Shown: piece by piece, positions 1 through 9,809 of the stretch
Position numbering within the stretch: position 1 is the first letter of the stretch
Layout of the letters: each line of letters begins with the position of its first letter
NCBI RefSeq assembly: GCF_014764385.1
Contig: NZ_CP061714.1
Coordinates: forward strand, 2,356,001 to 2,420,000
Direction of reading: 5' to 3'
Source: Luteimonas sp. MC1825
Lineage (GTDB): Bacteria; Pseudomonadota; Gammaproteobacteria; Xanthomonadales; Xanthomonadaceae
DNA: 64,000 nucleotides
Translations under genes and position numbers: made by a program
The notes under the pieces: model-generated
Told to the model about the DNA's origin: nothing
The model's database searches: none
The model's input: only the letters and a program-made list of their open reading frames with translations

Positions 1-970
1 CGGTGGACAGCGCCACGCCGTTCTTCACTTCCTCCGCGGCCGCCTCGACGTCGGTGGCCAGCGCGCGGTTGCCCAGCACGGCGCGGCCGATGCCCAGCGC
101 CATGATCAGCGGCACGCCGTTCTTCAGCAGGGTGCCGAGGGTGCGCGCCAGGCGCGCGGTCTCCAGGCGCGCCACCAGCGAGCCGACCAGCTTCTGCCGC
201 AGCAGCCAGTCATCGAACCAGGCGCGGAATGCCGGCACGCGCAGCTTGCGCTCCAGCCACCACGCCGCCAGCGCCGGGGCCGCGATGAGCACGATCCACC
301 ACTGGCGCACGAAATTGCTGACCGCGAGCACCAGCACGGTGAACCAGGACAGCTCCGCGTCGAGGCTTTCGTACATGTCGGCGAACTGCGGCACCACGTA
401 GCCCAGCAGGAACAGCAGCGCGAAGCCCACCACCACCAGCAGGATGGCCGGATAGATCAGCGCGTTGATCACCTTGCCACGCAGCGCGCGGCTGCGCTCC
501 ATGTAGTCGGCCAGGCGCTGCAGCGTCTCCTGCATGGTGCCGCCCGCCTCGCCCGCACGCACCATGTTGATGTACAGCCGCGAGAACGTGCCGTGCTGGC
601 GCTCGAGCGCGGTCGACAGCGCGGTGCCGCCGCGCACCTGGTCGCGGATATCGGTCACCACGCGCTTGGCCGCCGGGTCCTCCGGCAGCTCCAGCAGGAT
701 CGTCAGCGCACGGTCCAGGGGCTGTCCGGCGCCGAGCAGCGTGGCCAGCTGCTGGGTGAACTGCACCAGGCGTTCGCCGGAAAACGGCTTGGGCTTGAAC
801 AGGGTCTTCCACGCGCCATCGCCACCGCCCTCGGCGGCCAGCCGCGCTTCGATCGGCAGGTGCCCCTGCTCCTGCAGGCGCAGCGCCACGTCGGCATCGC
901 TGGCGGCTTCCATCTGGCCGTCCAGGGTTTCGCCGCGGCTGTTGAGCGCCTTGTAGCGGTACAGGGGCAT
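1..970 (-). CDS. gspF: Type II secretion inner-membrane platform protein GspF (3' end outside window)
   Basis: GspF is the polytopic inner-membrane platform of the type II secretion system and couples the GspE ATPase to pseudopilus assembly. The ATG at 970 opens a frame beginning MPLYRYKALNSRGETLDG, the usual GspF N-terminus, followed by two T2SSF-type domains and a hydrophobic stretch reading LIYPAILLVVVGFALLFLLG. About 323 residues are visible; the family is usually near 405, so the C-terminus lies left of the window. The gene starts 2 bases after the gspE stop, so the two are probably co-transcribed. It resembles XpsF of Xanthomonas more than PilC, because the partner ATPase is GspE-like. 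Confidence 0.9.
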   Translation of the reverse strand, partial: MPLYRYKALNSRGETLDGQMEAASDADVALRLQEQGHLPIEARLAAEGGGDGAWKTLFKPKPFSGERLVQFTQQLATLLGAGQPLDRALTILLELPEDPAAKRVVTDIRDQVRGGTALSTALERQHGTFSRLYINMVRAGEAGGTMQETLQRLADYMERSRALRGKVINALIYPAILLVVVGFALLFLLGYVVPQFADMYESLDAELSWFTVLVLAVSNFVRQWWIVLIAAPALAAWWLERKLRVPAFRAWFDDWLLRQKLVGSLVARLETARLARTLGTLLKNGVPLIMALGIGRAVLGNRALATDVEAAAEEVKNGVALST

Positions 971-972
971 GC

Positions 973-2679
973 TCAGGCGTCCTCGGTGACCCGCAGCACT
1001 TCCTCGATGGTGGTCATGCCGGCCATCGCCTTGATGATGCCGTCCTCGTACATGGTGCGCATGCCGGCGTCGCGCGCGAGCTGCTCGATCTCGCCCATGC
1101 CGGCATGGCGCATGACCGCGCGCCGCAGGGCGTCGTTCATCACCAGGAATTCCATGATCGTGGTGCGGCCGAGGTAACCGGTGGGGGCGATGGCCGAGGC
1201 ACGCGGGCGGTACAGGAAGATCTCGCCGTCGGGCTGGTACTTGCGCAGCGCGAACTTCTCGATCTCCTCCGGGGACGCCGGGTAGCGCTCCGCGTGCGTC
1301 GGCTCCAGGCGGCGCACCAGGCGCTGCGCAAGGATGCCGTTGATGGTGGAGGTGAGCAGGTAGTCCTCGACGCCCATGTCCAGCATGCGGGTGATGCCGC
1401 CGGCGGCGTTGTTGGTGTGCAGCGTCGACAGCACCAGATGGCCGGTGAGCGCCGACTGGATCGCGATGCGCGCGGTCTCGAGGTCGCGCATCTCGCCGAT
1501 CATGATGATGTCCGGGTCCTGGCGCACGATGGAACGCAGCGCGTGCGAGAAGTCCAGGCCGATCTGCGGCTTGGCCTGGATCTGGTTGATGCCCTCGATC
1601 TGGTATTCGACCGGGTCCTCGACGGTGATGATCTTGACGTCGGCGGTGTTGAGCTTGGAAAGCGCCGTGTACAGCGTCGTGGTCTTGCCGGAACCGGTGG
1701 GCCCGGTGACCAGCAGGATGCCGTGCGGCTGCTGCAGCACGGCCTCGAACTGCGGCAGGAAGTTGTCGGTGAAGCCGAGCTTGTGGAAGTCGAACACCAC
1801 AGTCTCGCGGTCCAGCAGGCGCATCACCACGCTCTCGCCGTGCGCGGTCGGCACCGTCGACACGCGCAGGTCCAGTTCCTTGCCCTGCACGCGCAGCATG
1901 ATGCGCCCGTCCTGCGGCAGGCGGCGCTCGGCGATGTTGAGCTTGGCCATGATCTTGATGCGGCTGATCACCGCCGCGGTGAGGTTGGTGGGCGGGCTTT
2001 CGCCCTCCTCCAGCACGCCGTCGACGCGGTAGCGCACCTTCAGCCGGTTCTCGAACGGCTCCACGTGGATGTCGGACGCGCGCAGCTCCACCGCGCGCTG
2101 GATCACCAGGTTCACCAGGCGGATCACCGGCGCCTCGCTGGCGAGGTCGCGCAGGTGCTCGACGTCGTCCATGTCGCCGTCGCCACCCTCCGCGGTCTCG
2201 ATGATCGCGCCCATCGCGCTGCGCCCCTGGCCGTACCAGCGCTCCACCAGGTCGGCGATCTCCGAGCGCAGCGCGACGCGCGCATGCACGTCCTTGCCGG
2301 TCGCCAGGCGCACCGCGTCCAACGCGTACGGGTCCTGCGGATCGGCCGCGAGCACCTCGACATGCGCATCGCCCTCCGCCACCGGAACCACGTGGAACTG
2401 CTTCATGAAGCGCGCGGTGAGCAGCACGCCCTCGGGCGGCAGTTCGGGCATGTCCTTGGCGCTCGCCAGCGGCAGCCCGAGCACCGCCGAACACGCTTCG
2501 GCGTGGTCGCGCTCCGACACCAGGCCGAGCCGGGTGAGCAGCGACAGCAGGCTGCCGCCGGTTTCTTCCTGCAGGCGCCGCGCGCGCGCCAGATCGGCAT
2601 CCTTCAGGCGGCCCTTCTCGAGCAGGGCGGCGACGATGCGCTCATCGGCGGATGCGGGGATCGTGACGGTGCTGTTCAC
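973..2679 (-). CDS. gspE: Type II secretion ATPase GspE (XpsE-like)
   Basis: This is the cytoplasmic hexameric ATPase that powers type II secretion. The 568-residue protein has an N-terminal T2SSE_N domain (about 10-130), then the secretion ATPase core with Walker A GPTGSGKTT near residue 325, an Asp-box around ITVEDPVEYQIEG, Walker B IIMIGEMRD and the His-box TLHTNNAAG. The start is GTG at 2679, with no better start nearby. The C-terminal region that carries a four-cysteine zinc site in many GspE/PilB proteins has no cysteine here; the segment reads LVRRLEPTHAERYPASP. gspF follows 2 bases downstream. Assignment to T2SS rather than T4P rests on the GspF partner and the XpsE-like N-terminus. 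Confidence 0.93.
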   Translation of the reverse strand: MNSTVTIPASADERIVAALLEKGRLKDADLARARRLQEETGGSLLSLLTRLGLVSERDHAEACSAVLGLPLASAKDMPELPPEGVLLTARFMKQFHVVPVAEGDAHVEVLAADPQDPYALDAVRLATGKDVHARVALRSEIADLVERWYGQGRSAMGAIIETAEGGDGDMDDVEHLRDLASEAPVIRLVNLVIQRAVELRASDIHVEPFENRLKVRYRVDGVLEEGESPPTNLTAAVISRIKIMAKLNIAERRLPQDGRIMLRVQGKELDLRVSTVPTAHGESVVMRLLDRETVVFDFHKLGFTDNFLPQFEAVLQQPHGILLVTGPTGSGKTTTLYTALSKLNTADVKIITVEDPVEYQIEGINQIQAKPQIGLDFSHALRSIVRQDPDIIMIGEMRDLETARIAIQSALTGHLVLSTLHTNNAAGGITRMLDMGVEDYLLTSTINGILAQRLVRRLEPTHAERYPASPEEIEKFALRKYQPDGEIFLYRPRASAIAPTGYLGRTTIMEFLVMNDALRRAVMRHAGMGEIEQLARDAGMRTMYEDGIIKAMAGMTTIEEVLRVTEDA

Positions 2680-2835
2680 GTGTTCCGGAGGGATTGCATG
2701 CGGTCGTCGACTTTAGCAGACGCCTCCCAATGGTTCCGATTGCCGGTCCGCAGTGGCCGGACCACGCCCCATAGCCCGTTTGCACGCAGTGCATGGCTCT
2801 CGCCACGCCCACCTTTCCGCAACGGGATACGACAC

Positions 2836-3339
2836 ATGACGAAGACGATGCTCCTCCTGGCGACCATGCTCGCCCTGCCCACCGCGGCCCACGCCGGAAC
2901 CCTGCCGGCTCCGGATTCGCGCATCACCATGGCCGCGGGCGCCTGCCAGACCGCCCTGCCGGTGTTCGACGGCGTGGTCCGCAAGCGCCCGCTCGCGGTC
3001 CAGAACGAGGGCAGCATCACCACGTTCGTCACCTGCGGCATGGAGGGCAAGTTCTACGGCCAAGCGTCAAGCGCGATCGTGTTCGTCGCCCTGGTCAACA
3101 ATTCCAGCAGTCCGGCCACGGTGAACTGCACCCTCGTCGACGGCCGGAATGGTATGACGGATCCGCTCTACCGTCCCAAGTCGGTGGAGCTGGCCGCCAA
3201 CCAGCCGATCGCGGAACTGGTCTGGTCGAGCGCCGAGAACGAAGGCGAGAACTTCACGTACCCGGCGATCAGCTGCGCCCTGCCTCCCGGCACCGGCATC
3301 AGGGCCGTCGGCCAGGAGTTCCTGGCGCCCGCGCCCTGA
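2836..3339 (+). CDS. Secreted four-cysteine protein, family member 1
   Basis: I do not recognise a named family. The 167-residue product starts with a classical signal peptide (MTKTMLLLATMLALPTAAHA), giving a mature protein of about 147 residues. Four cysteines lie at 37, 67, 98 and 147, with the motifs FVTC, NCTLVDG and SCALPPG, and a region reading PLYRPKSVELA. Two genes at the far end of the window (60982-61533 and 61520-62056) share the same motifs and the same 30-residue spacing between the first two cysteines, so these are paralogs. Alternating hydrophobic segments suggest a small disulfide-bonded beta domain in the periplasm or outside the cell. The gene stands alone between gspE (divergent) and purL (convergent); the T2SS neighbour is suggestive only. 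Confidence 0.75.
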   Translation: MTKTMLLLATMLALPTAAHAGTLPAPDSRITMAAGACQTALPVFDGVVRKRPLAVQNEGSITTFVTCGMEGKFYGQASSAIVFVALVNNSSSPATVNCTLVDGRNGMTDPLYRPKSVELAANQPIAELVWSSAENEGENFTYPAISCALPPGTGIRAVGQEFLAPAP

Positions 3340-3363
3340 CGCCGTGCGATCCGCGGGCGACGG

Positions 3364-6300
3364 TCAGCCGATCGCCGCCCGCGCGTTGCGGAACATCCTG
3401 AGCCACGGCGATGCGCCAGGCCACGCGGCCGGCGCCCAGCTGAAGTTGGCCGTGGCAAGCGTGCGTTCGGGGTGCGGCATCATCAGCGTCACCCGGCCGT
3501 CGTCGCTGGTGAGTCCGGCGACGGCGGCATCCGAGCCGTTCGGGTTGGCGGGATACGCGATGGCCGGACGGCCATCGCCGTCGACGTAGCGCAGCGCGAC
3601 GCGCGCGGCCGACTGGGCGTCGGAGCCCGCGAATTCCGCGCGTCCTTCACCGTGCGACACCACCACCGGGATCCGCGAGCCGGCCATGCCGCGCAGGAAC
3701 AGCGACGGTGACTCGACCACTTCCAGCATCGACAGGCGCGCCTCGAACTGCTCGCTGCGGTTGCGCAAAAAGCGCGGCCAGTGCGTGGCGCCCGGCACGA
3801 TGTCCTTGAGCTGCGACAGCATCTGGCAGCCATTGCACACGCCCAGCGCGAAGCTGTCGCCGCGCGCGAAGAAGCGCTCGAACATGTCGCGCAGCGTGTC
3901 GCGTTCCATGATCGACGTGGCCCAGCCGCGGCCGGCACCCAGCACGTCGCCGTAGCTGAAGCCGCCACAGGCCGCGAAGCCGGCGAAATCGGCAAGCGTG
4001 GCGCGGCCTTCGACCAGGTCGCTCATGTGCACGTCGATCGCGTCGAAGCCGGCCAGGGAGAACGCGGCCGCCATCTCCACCTGGCCGTTGACGCCCTGCT
4101 CGCGCAGGATCGCCACGCGCGGCGCGGCACCGGTGGTGATGTACGGCGCGGCGATGTCCTGCACGGGATCGAAGCCGAGCTTCGGCTGCAGGCCCGGCGC
4201 GTCGAAGCGCAGCGTGGCCTCGCGCTCGGCGTCGGCGGATTCGGGATTGTCGCGCTGGCGCTGCATGGCGTGGCTCACCGACCACCAGGCCTCGATGAGC
4301 TCTTCCCACTTCCACTCGGCCAGCACTTCGCCGTCGGCCAGCACGCGCACCGCGGACGCGGTGGTCGGGCGCGCGATGCGCTGCGCGCATTCGACCAGGC
4401 CGTGGCGCGCGACCAGGTCGGCGAACTCGACGCGGTCGTCCGCGGCGATCTGCACCACCGCGCCCAGCTCCTCGTTGAACAGCGTGCGGAACACGTCCTC
4501 GGTGCGGTCGTCGCCCCAGGCATCGAGATCGATGTCGAGGCCGACGCGCGAGCAGAACGCCATTTCGCAGAGGGTGGCGAAAACGCCGCCGTCGGAGCGG
4601 TCGTGGTAGGCGTGCAGCAGGCCGGCTTCGCGCGCGGCACGGATCAGTTCGAAGAACTCGCGCAGGCGCTGCGGGTCGTCGAGATCCGGGCAGGCACCGC
4701 CGAAGGCGTCGTGGCACTGCGCCAGGATCGAACCGCCCATGCGCTGCTTGCCCGCGCCCAACCCGATCAGCCACAGCTCGGTGCCCGGCTCGCGCGAGAG
4801 CAGCGGCGTGAGCTGCCGGCGCACGTCGGCCACCGGCGCGAACGCGGTGACCACCAGCGACACCGGCGACACCGTCCGACGGGTCTCGCCGTCGGCCTGC
4901 CACTGCGCCTGCATCGACAGCGAGTCCTTGCCGACCGGGATCGAAAGCTCGATGTCCGGGCACAGCTCCATGCCCACGGCGTGCACGGCGTCATACAGGC
5001 GCGCGTCCTCGCCTGGATGCCCGGCGGCGGCCATCCAGTTGGCCGAGAGCTTGGTGCGCGCCAGCGACTCGACCGGCGCGGCGCAGAGGTTGGTGATCGC
5101 CTCGCCGACGGCCATGCGCGCGCTGGCGGCGGCATCGATCAGCGCCAGCGGCGTGCGCTCGCCGATCGCCATGGCCTCGCCCGCGTGGCCGTGGAATCCG
5201 GCCAGCGTGATGGCGCAGTCGGCCAGCGGCAGCTGCCAGGGGCCGATCATCTGGTCGCGCGCGGTGAGCCCGCCGACGCTGCGGTCGCCGATGGTGACCA
5301 GGAACTGCTTGGCGGCAACGGTGGGATGCGCGAGCACGCGCAGGCCGGCCTGGCGCAGCGCCTCGCCGGGCGTCTGGCCCGCGGCCAACGCACGCGCGTT
5401 GAGCTGTGGCCAGCGCGCGCCGGCGGTGCGCGCGGTGTCGCGATGCATCTTGGGCGTCTTGCCGAAGATCAGGTCCATCGGCAGGTCGATGGCGTGCGTG
5501 GCGTTTCCGGCGGGCGCGGATGGGGATGCGCCATACCCCACCACCAGGCGCTCCTCTTGCGTGGCGTGACCAACCACGGCGAACGGACAGCGCTCGCGCT
5601 CGCAGATGGCGGCAAACGCCTCGATGGCGTCCGGCGCGATGCCGAGCACGTAGCGTTCCTGCGATTCGTTGCACCACAGCTGCATCGGCGACAGCGAGGG
5701 GTCGTCGCTCGGCACGCGGTCGAGGTCGATCACCCCGCCCACGCCGGAATCGTGCAGCAGCTCGGGGATGGCGTTCGACAGGCCACCGGCGCCGACGTCG
5801 TGGCACCACTTGATCGGGTTGCCGTCCTCGCCGAGCGCGACGCAGCGGTCGATGACGTCCTGGCAGCGGCGTTCCATCTCCGGGTTGTCGCGCTGCACGC
5901 TGGCGAAATCGAGGTCTTCCGCGCTTTCGCCGGAGGCCACCGAACTCGCGGCGCCGCCGCCGAGGCCGATCAGCATCGATGGCCCGCCCAGCACCACCAC
6001 GGCATCGCCCGGCGCGAGCCGGCGCTTGGCCACCTGGACGCGGTCGATCGCGCCCAGCCCGCCGGCGAGCATGATCGGCTTGTCGTAGGCGCGCACCAGG
6101 CCATCGCCCTCCGCCAGCTCGAAACTGCGGAAATAGCCGGTGAGGTTGGGCCGGCCGAACTCGTTGTTGAACGCCGCCGCGCCCAGCGGACCCTCGGTCA
6201 TGATCTCGAGCGCCGAGGCCATGCGCGGATTGAGTTCACGCGGCTGCTCCCAGGGCTGCGGCAGCGACGGGATGCGCAGGTGCGAGACGCTGAAGCCCGC

Positions 6301-7305
6301 CAGCCCGGCCTTGGGCTTGCCGCCGCGGCCGGTGGCACCCTCGTCGCGGATCTCGCCTCCGGCGCCGGTGGAGGCGCCCGCGAACGGCGAGATCGCGGTG
6401 GGATGGTTGTGGGTCTCGACCTTGATGCAGAACGCCGAATCGCGCAGCGGCTCGGCGCGGTAGCGCCCGGTCCCGGGATCCGGGCGGAAGCGCTGTGCCG
6501 GATAGCCTTCCACCACGGCGGCGTTGTCGCTGTACGCCGACAGCGTGTGCTGCGGGGTCTGCGCGTGGGTGTGGCGGATCATCTTGAACAGCGTCTGCGC
6601 GCCGCCGTTGGCCGCGCCGCCATCGATGCGCATGTCCTGGCCGTCGATGGTCCAGCTGGCGTTGAAGATCTTGTGCCGGCAGTGCTCGGAATTGGCCTGC
6701 GCGAACATCATCAGCTCGACGTCGTGCGGGTCGCGGCCGAGCGCGGTGTAGCGTTCGCGCAGGTAGGCGATCTCGTCCTCGGCCAGCGCCAGGCCGAGGC
6801 GCTGGTTGGCGTCCTCGAGCGTGGCCAGCGGGATGACTTCGACGCTGCCGCGGGCCGGCGCGGTGAACAGCGCCGCGGCCTGGTCGTGGCTGTCGAGCAG
6901 CGACTGCGTCATCGGGTCGTGCAGGACGCGGGCCAGCGCGCGCGCGGCCACGGGATCGGAGGGCCAGCCGGCGATGTCGATGCGCGTGCCGCGCTCCACC
7001 CGGCGCACCGGCTGGCCGACGTCGCGCAGCAGTTCGCCGGCCTTGCTGGCCCAGGGCGAAATGGTGCCCAGGCGCGGTGCCACGTAGCGGCTGGTGGCAT
7101 CCGCAGTGGCGTCGGCAGTGCCGTCTCCGGCTTCGAGGATGCGATGCAGGATGGCGCGGTCGGGCGTGGCGCCCGCGACGGGCTCGACCCAATAGACGTG
7201 CCAGGCGCCGGTGACGCGGACGGCGGGGGCAATGGCCTGCAGGCGGGCCTGGAGGCGTTCACGCCGGAACGGCGACAGGGCCGGCAGGCCCTCGAGGACG
7301 ATCAT
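3364..7305 (-). CDS. purL: Phosphoribosylformylglycinamidine synthase
   Basis: PurL converts FGAR, glutamine and ATP to FGAM in de novo purine synthesis. At 1313 residues it is the large single-chain form typical of gammaproteobacteria. The N-terminal linker and PurS-like region is followed by two AIRS-type synthase halves (for example [20 protein letters not shown] and the ATP site [10 protein letters not shown]), then a class I glutaminase domain. In that domain GVCNGCQ carries the nucleophile Cys1157, and the C-terminal segment MMPHPERTL carries the catalytic His. The ATG at 7305 starts [15 protein letters not shown], the expected N-terminus. The gene looks monocistronic, with its stop 24 bases from the convergent secreted-protein gene. 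Confidence 0.97.
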   Translation of the reverse strand: MIVLEGLPALSPFRRERLQARLQAIAPAVRVTGAWHVYWVEPVAGATPDRAILHRILEAGDGTADATADATSRYVAPRLGTISPWASKAGELLRDVGQPVRRVERGTRIDIAGWPSDPVAARALARVLHDPMTQSLLDSHDQAAALFTAPARGSVEVIPLATLEDANQRLGLALAEDEIAYLRERYTALGRDPHDVELMMFAQANSEHCRHKIFNASWTIDGQDMRIDGGAANGGAQTLFKMIRHTHAQTPQHTLSAYSDNAAVVEGYPAQRFRPDPGTGRYRAEPLRDSAFCIKVETHNHPTAISPFAGASTGAGGEIRDEGATGRGGKPKAGLAGFSVSHLRIPSLPQPWEQPRELNPRMASALEIMTEGPLGAAAFNNEFGRPNLTGYFRSFELAEGDGLVRAYDKPIMLAGGLGAIDRVQVAKRRLAPGDAVVVLGGPSMLIGLGGGAASSVASGESAEDLDFASVQRDNPEMERRCQDVIDRCVALGEDGNPIKWCHDVGAGGLSNAIPELLHDSGVGGVIDLDRVPSDDPSLSPMQLWCNESQERYVLGIAPDAIEAFAAICERERCPFAVVGHATQEERLVVGYGASPSAPAGNATHAIDLPMDLIFGKTPKMHRDTARTAGARWPQLNARALAAGQTPGEALRQAGLRVLAHPTVAAKQFLVTIGDRSVGGLTARDQMIGPWQLPLADCAITLAGFHGHAGEAMAIGERTPLALIDAAASARMAVGEAITNLCAAPVESLARTKLSANWMAAAGHPGEDARLYDAVHAVGMELCPDIELSIPVGKDSLSMQAQWQADGETRRTVSPVSLVVTAFAPVADVRRQLTPLLSREPGTELWLIGLGAGKQRMGGSILAQCHDAFGGACPDLDDPQRLREFFELIRAAREAGLLHAYHDRSDGGVFATLCEMAFCSRVGLDIDLDAWGDDRTEDVFRTLFNEELGAVVQIAADDRVEFADLVARHGLVECAQRIARPTTASAVRVLADGEVLAEWKWEELIEAWWSVSHAMQRQRDNPESADAEREATLRFDAPGLQPKLGFDPVQDIAAPYITTGAAPRVAILREQGVNGQVEMAAAFSLAGFDAIDVHMSDLVEGRATLADFAGFAACGGFSYGDVLGAGRGWATSIMERDTLRDMFERFFARGDSFALGVCNGCQMLSQLKDIVPGATHWPRFLRNRSEQFEARLSMLEVVESPSLFLRGMAGSRIPVVVSHGEGRAEFAGSDAQSAARVALRYVDGDGRPAIAYPANPNGSDAAVAGLTSDDGRVTLMMPHPERTLATANFSWAPAAWPGASPWLRMFRNARAAIG

Positions 7306-7389
7306 GTCCGGGATTGACCGTGGAACGGGCCGGTCATTGTAGCGAAGCCGGGCGCCCGCGGGCGCCCCGCCGCTGACCGGCCTCGGGGC

Positions 7390-8199
7390 TCAGGGGCCCG
7401 CAGCCTCGGCGGCCAGCTTGTCCAGCGCCGCGCGCAGCGCGTCCGGCGGCATGTAGCCGGGCATCTGCATGCCCTCGGCGGTGACGATCATCGGCGTGCC
7501 GGTCAGGCCGACGCGCTGGCCGATGTCGTAGTGCATCGCGACCGGATTGGTGCAGTCGCGCGTGGGCACGCGCTTGTCCGCCTTGGCATCGGTCAGCGCC
7601 TGGCGGCGGTCCGGGGCGCACCAGACCGAAACCATCTTCTTGAAGTCCTCGCTGGCCGGGCCCATGCGCGGGAACGCCAGGTACTCGATGGAGATGCCGC
7701 GCTTGTTGTACTCGGCGATGTCCTGGTGGAGCCTGCGGCAGTAGCCGCATTCGACGTCGGTGAACACCGCCACCGTGTAGTCCGGCTTGTCGGCGGCGAA
7801 GATGATGCGGTCCTTGGCCGGGATGGTCTTCAGCAGGTCACGGCGCACGGTGGCCAGGCCGCCCTGGCTCAGGTCCTTCTGCTCCTTGACGTCGAACAGC
7901 GCGCCCTGCAGCAGGTAGCGGCCGTCATCGCTGACGTAGATCACCTGGCCGCCGACGATGAGTTCGCGAAAGCCCGGCAGCGGCGCCGCGCCGACGTGGT
8001 CGATGCGCACCCGCGGGTTGATGGTCTGGATGGCGGCCACCGCGCGCTCGTCGGCGGTGCCGGCTTCCACCTTCGGAACCTGGCCGGCCGCGGGCGCTTC
8101 GGTGGCGGCCGCGCCCGCATCGCCGGAGCCGGGCGCCGGCGACTCGGCACAGGCGGTGAGGCTGACGGCACAGAGCATCAGGGGCAGCAGGAACTTCAT
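7390..8199 (-). CDS. dsbC: Thiol:disulfide interchange protein DsbC, lipoprotein form
   Basis: DsbC isomerises wrong disulfides in periplasmic proteins. The 269-residue product has a short N-terminal dimerisation region and a thioredoxin fold with the active site ECGYC (Cys151-Gly-Tyr-Cys154) and the cis-proline loop GTPMIV. The ATG at 8199 gives MKFLLPLMLCAVSLTACAE, where LTAC is a good lipobox (Cys17). The protein is therefore predicted to be membrane-anchored by lipid rather than soluble like E. coli DsbC. An Ala/Pro/Gly-rich linker follows the lipid cysteine. xerD lies just upstream on the same strand, repeating the xerD-dsbC order of enterobacteria. A farther upstream in-frame start would bury the signal peptide and is rejected. 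Confidence 0.92.
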   Translation of the reverse strand: MKFLLPLMLCAVSLTACAESPAPGSGDAGAAATEAPAAGQVPKVEAGTADERAVAAIQTINPRVRIDHVGAAPLPGFRELIVGGQVIYVSDDGRYLLQGALFDVKEQKDLSQGGLATVRRDLLKTIPAKDRIIFAADKPDYTVAVFTDVECGYCRRLHQDIAEYNKRGISIEYLAFPRMGPASEDFKKMVSVWCAPDRRQALTDAKADKRVPTRDCTNPVAMHYDIGQRVGLTGTPMIVTAEGMQMPGYMPPDALRAALDKLAAEAAGP

Positions 8200-8313
8200 T
8201 CGCGGTCTCGGCAGGAGGGCGCCATCGGGGCTCGGGGCGGGCGCGTGAGGCGGCATTCTCGCATGCGTGCCGGCGCGCGAGGCCAGCGCCCGGCGCCGTG
8301 GCTCAGACGCGAC

Positions 8314-9261
8314 TCAGGCGCGGGGGTGGTGGCGGGCGTGCAGGCGCTTGAGCTGCTCGCGCGCGACCAGGGTGTAGATCTGGGTGGTCGACAGCGAGCT
8401 GTGGCCGAGCAGCATCTGCAGCGCGCGCAGGTCGGCGCCGCGGTTCAACAGATGGGTGGCGAAGCTGTGGCGCAGGCCATGCGGACTGACGCGCGCCGGA
8501 TCGATGCCGGCGGCGCCGGCATGCCGCTTCACCAGCGCCCAGAACGCCTGCCGGGACGGTGCTTCACCGCCCGCGGTGATGAACAGCGCCGCGGGCGCAA
8601 GGCGACCGGCGAGCTGCGGGCGGGCGGTGGCCAGATAGCGCTGCAGCCAGTGCTGGGCCTCCTCGCCCAGTGGCACCAGGCGCTCCTTGCCGCCCTTGCC
8701 CAGCACCCGCAGCACGCCCTGGCGCAGGTTGACGGCGGTGGCCGGCAGGTTGACCAGTTCGCTGACGCGCAGGCCGCAGGCGTACATCAGCTCCAGCATC
8801 GCGCGATCGCGCAGGCCGGTGGCGTCGTCGATGTCGGGTACCTCCAGCAGGCGGTCGACCTCGGACTCCGACAGCGCCTTGGGCAGCAGCCGCGGCAGCC
8901 GTGGCGGATCCAGCAGCGCAGTCGGATCGTCGTCGCGCAGGCCCTGCAGCAGCCGCCAACCGTAGAACCCGCGCAAGGCCGACAGCAGGCGCGCGTTGCT
9001 GCGCGGCGACCAGCCCTCGCGGGTGCGCCAGGCGAGGTAGTCGAACAGACCGGCGCGGTCTGCGCTGGCGAGGTCGCCGCGGTCGCGCCAGCGGGCGAAG
9101 CCTTCCAGGTCGCGGCGGTAGGCGTCCAGCGTCTGTCGCGCGGCGCCGGAGCCGGCCCACCAGGCGTCGAGGAATGCCGCGATCGCGCGCGCATCGGCGT
9201 CGTGCAGGGGCGGCAGGCGCATGCTGCGCATGCGGCGTTCGGCGGGTGTCGACGCGGTCAT
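8314..9261 (-). CDS. xerD: Site-specific tyrosine recombinase XerD
   Basis: XerD acts with XerC at dif to resolve chromosome dimers. The 315-residue protein has an N-terminal SAM-like core-binding domain (about 25-110). The catalytic domain shows the expected residues: Arg in ACGLRVSEL, a beta-hairpin Lys in [37 protein letters not shown] and the nucleophile Tyr in that last motif. The ATG at 9261 ([18 protein letters not shown]) was chosen; MRLPPLHD a few codons inside is a possible alternative. dsbC follows on the same strand. The RDD gene diverges only 47 bases away, so both promoters must lie in that short gap. Confidence 0.93.
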   Translation of the reverse strand: MTASTPAERRMRSMRLPPLHDADARAIAAFLDAWWAGSGAARQTLDAYRRDLEGFARWRDRGDLASADRAGLFDYLAWRTREGWSPRSNARLLSALRGFYGWRLLQGLRDDDPTALLDPPRLPRLLPKALSESEVDRLLEVPDIDDATGLRDRAMLELMYACGLRVSELVNLPATAVNLRQGVLRVLGKGGKERLVPLGEEAQHWLQRYLATARPQLAGRLAPAALFITAGGEAPSRQAFWALVKRHAGAAGIDPARVSPHGLRHSFATHLLNRGADLRALQMLLGHSSLSTTQIYTLVAREQLKRLHARHHPRA

Positions 9262-9296
9262 CGCCACCAGCTTAGCCGCCGCCGCGATGCGCCGGC

Positions 9297-9302
9297 TATC
9301 CT
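9297..9302 (+). promoter_or_regulatory. -10 box TATCCT of a probable leaderless promoter for the RDD gene
   Basis: TATCCT is followed by exactly 6 bases and then the ATG at 9309. That places the transcript start on or next to the start codon. No convincing -35 is visible in the 47-base gap. The same -10, 6 bases, ATG layout occurs before the genes at 12360 and 58391. Confidence 0.5.
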
Positions 9303-9308
9303 GTGGCG

Positions 9309-9809
9309 ATGCCTTCCGATGCTTCCCGCACCGCCGCCGCACACGCTGCGGCCACCACGCCCTCGCGCCCGCATGCCCTGGTCGGCTGGCGCCTGTTGGC
9401 GCTGTTCTACGACCTGTGGCCGGCGCTGGCGCTGTGGTTCGCGCTGTCGGCGCTGTTCGCGTACGGCTACATGCTGGCGGGCCACGACGCGCGCGAGAAC
9501 ATCCCGCCCTTCAGCCTGCTGCAGTGGCTGTTGTGGCTGGCCTGCTGGCTGGCCGCCGGCGCCTACGCCACGGTCAGCTGGAAGCGCGGCGGGCAGACGC
9601 TCGGCATGCGTCCCTGGCGGCTGCGCGTGGTCGCGGAAAGCGGCGGCACCCCAGCATGGCAGGCGCTGTGGCTCCGCTATGCGGTGGGCACGCTGTCGCT
9701 GCTGGCGGCGGGATGCGGCTTCTGGTGGGCGTGGATCGACCGCGACCGCCTCACCTGGCACGACCGTGCCAGCCAAACGCGCCTGCGGCGCGATCCCAAG
9801 ACGAGGTGA
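9309..9809 (+). CDS. RDD family integral membrane protein
   Basis: The 166-residue protein has the RDD layout. The motif [19 protein letters not shown] forms the first membrane helix with its charged pair, followed by two further helices ([22 protein letters not shown] and [19 protein letters not shown]). The conserved [15 protein letters not shown] lies between them, and [18 protein letters not shown] forms the C-terminus. RDD proteins are poorly defined; some have been linked to transport of osmolytes or ions. The ATG at 9309 is preferred to a GTG two codons earlier because it sits 6 bases after a -10 box. The stop TGA overlaps the ATG of the next gene by one base, so translation is probably coupled. 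Confidence 0.85.
   Translation: MPSDASRTAAAHAAATTPSRPHALVGWRLLALFYDLWPALALWFALSALFAYGYMLAGHDARENIPPFSLLQWLLWLACWLAAGAYATVSWKRGGQTLGMRPWRLRVVAESGGTPAWQALWLRYAVGTLSLLAAGCGFWWAWIDRDRLTWHDRASQTRLRRDPKTR

Noticed and set aside
2745-2763. Small inverted repeat GGTCCG / CGGACC in the gspE-secreted protein gap as a regulator site
   Set aside because: Six-base arms in a GC-rich gap are expected by chance and match no operator I know.
1105-3339. Very long plus-strand open frames opposite gspE, and similar ones opposite purL, tkt, spoT and pilQ
   Set aside because: They are composition artefacts of high-GC antisense frames: rich in Arg, Ala, His and Gly, no family motifs, and fully covered by recognised genes on the other strand.
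7349-7366. GC-rich palindrome GGCGCCCGCGGGCGCC upstream of purL as a terminator or operator
   Set aside because: A perfect palindrome leaves no room for a hairpin loop and there is no T-run; it is likely chance in GC-rich DNA.
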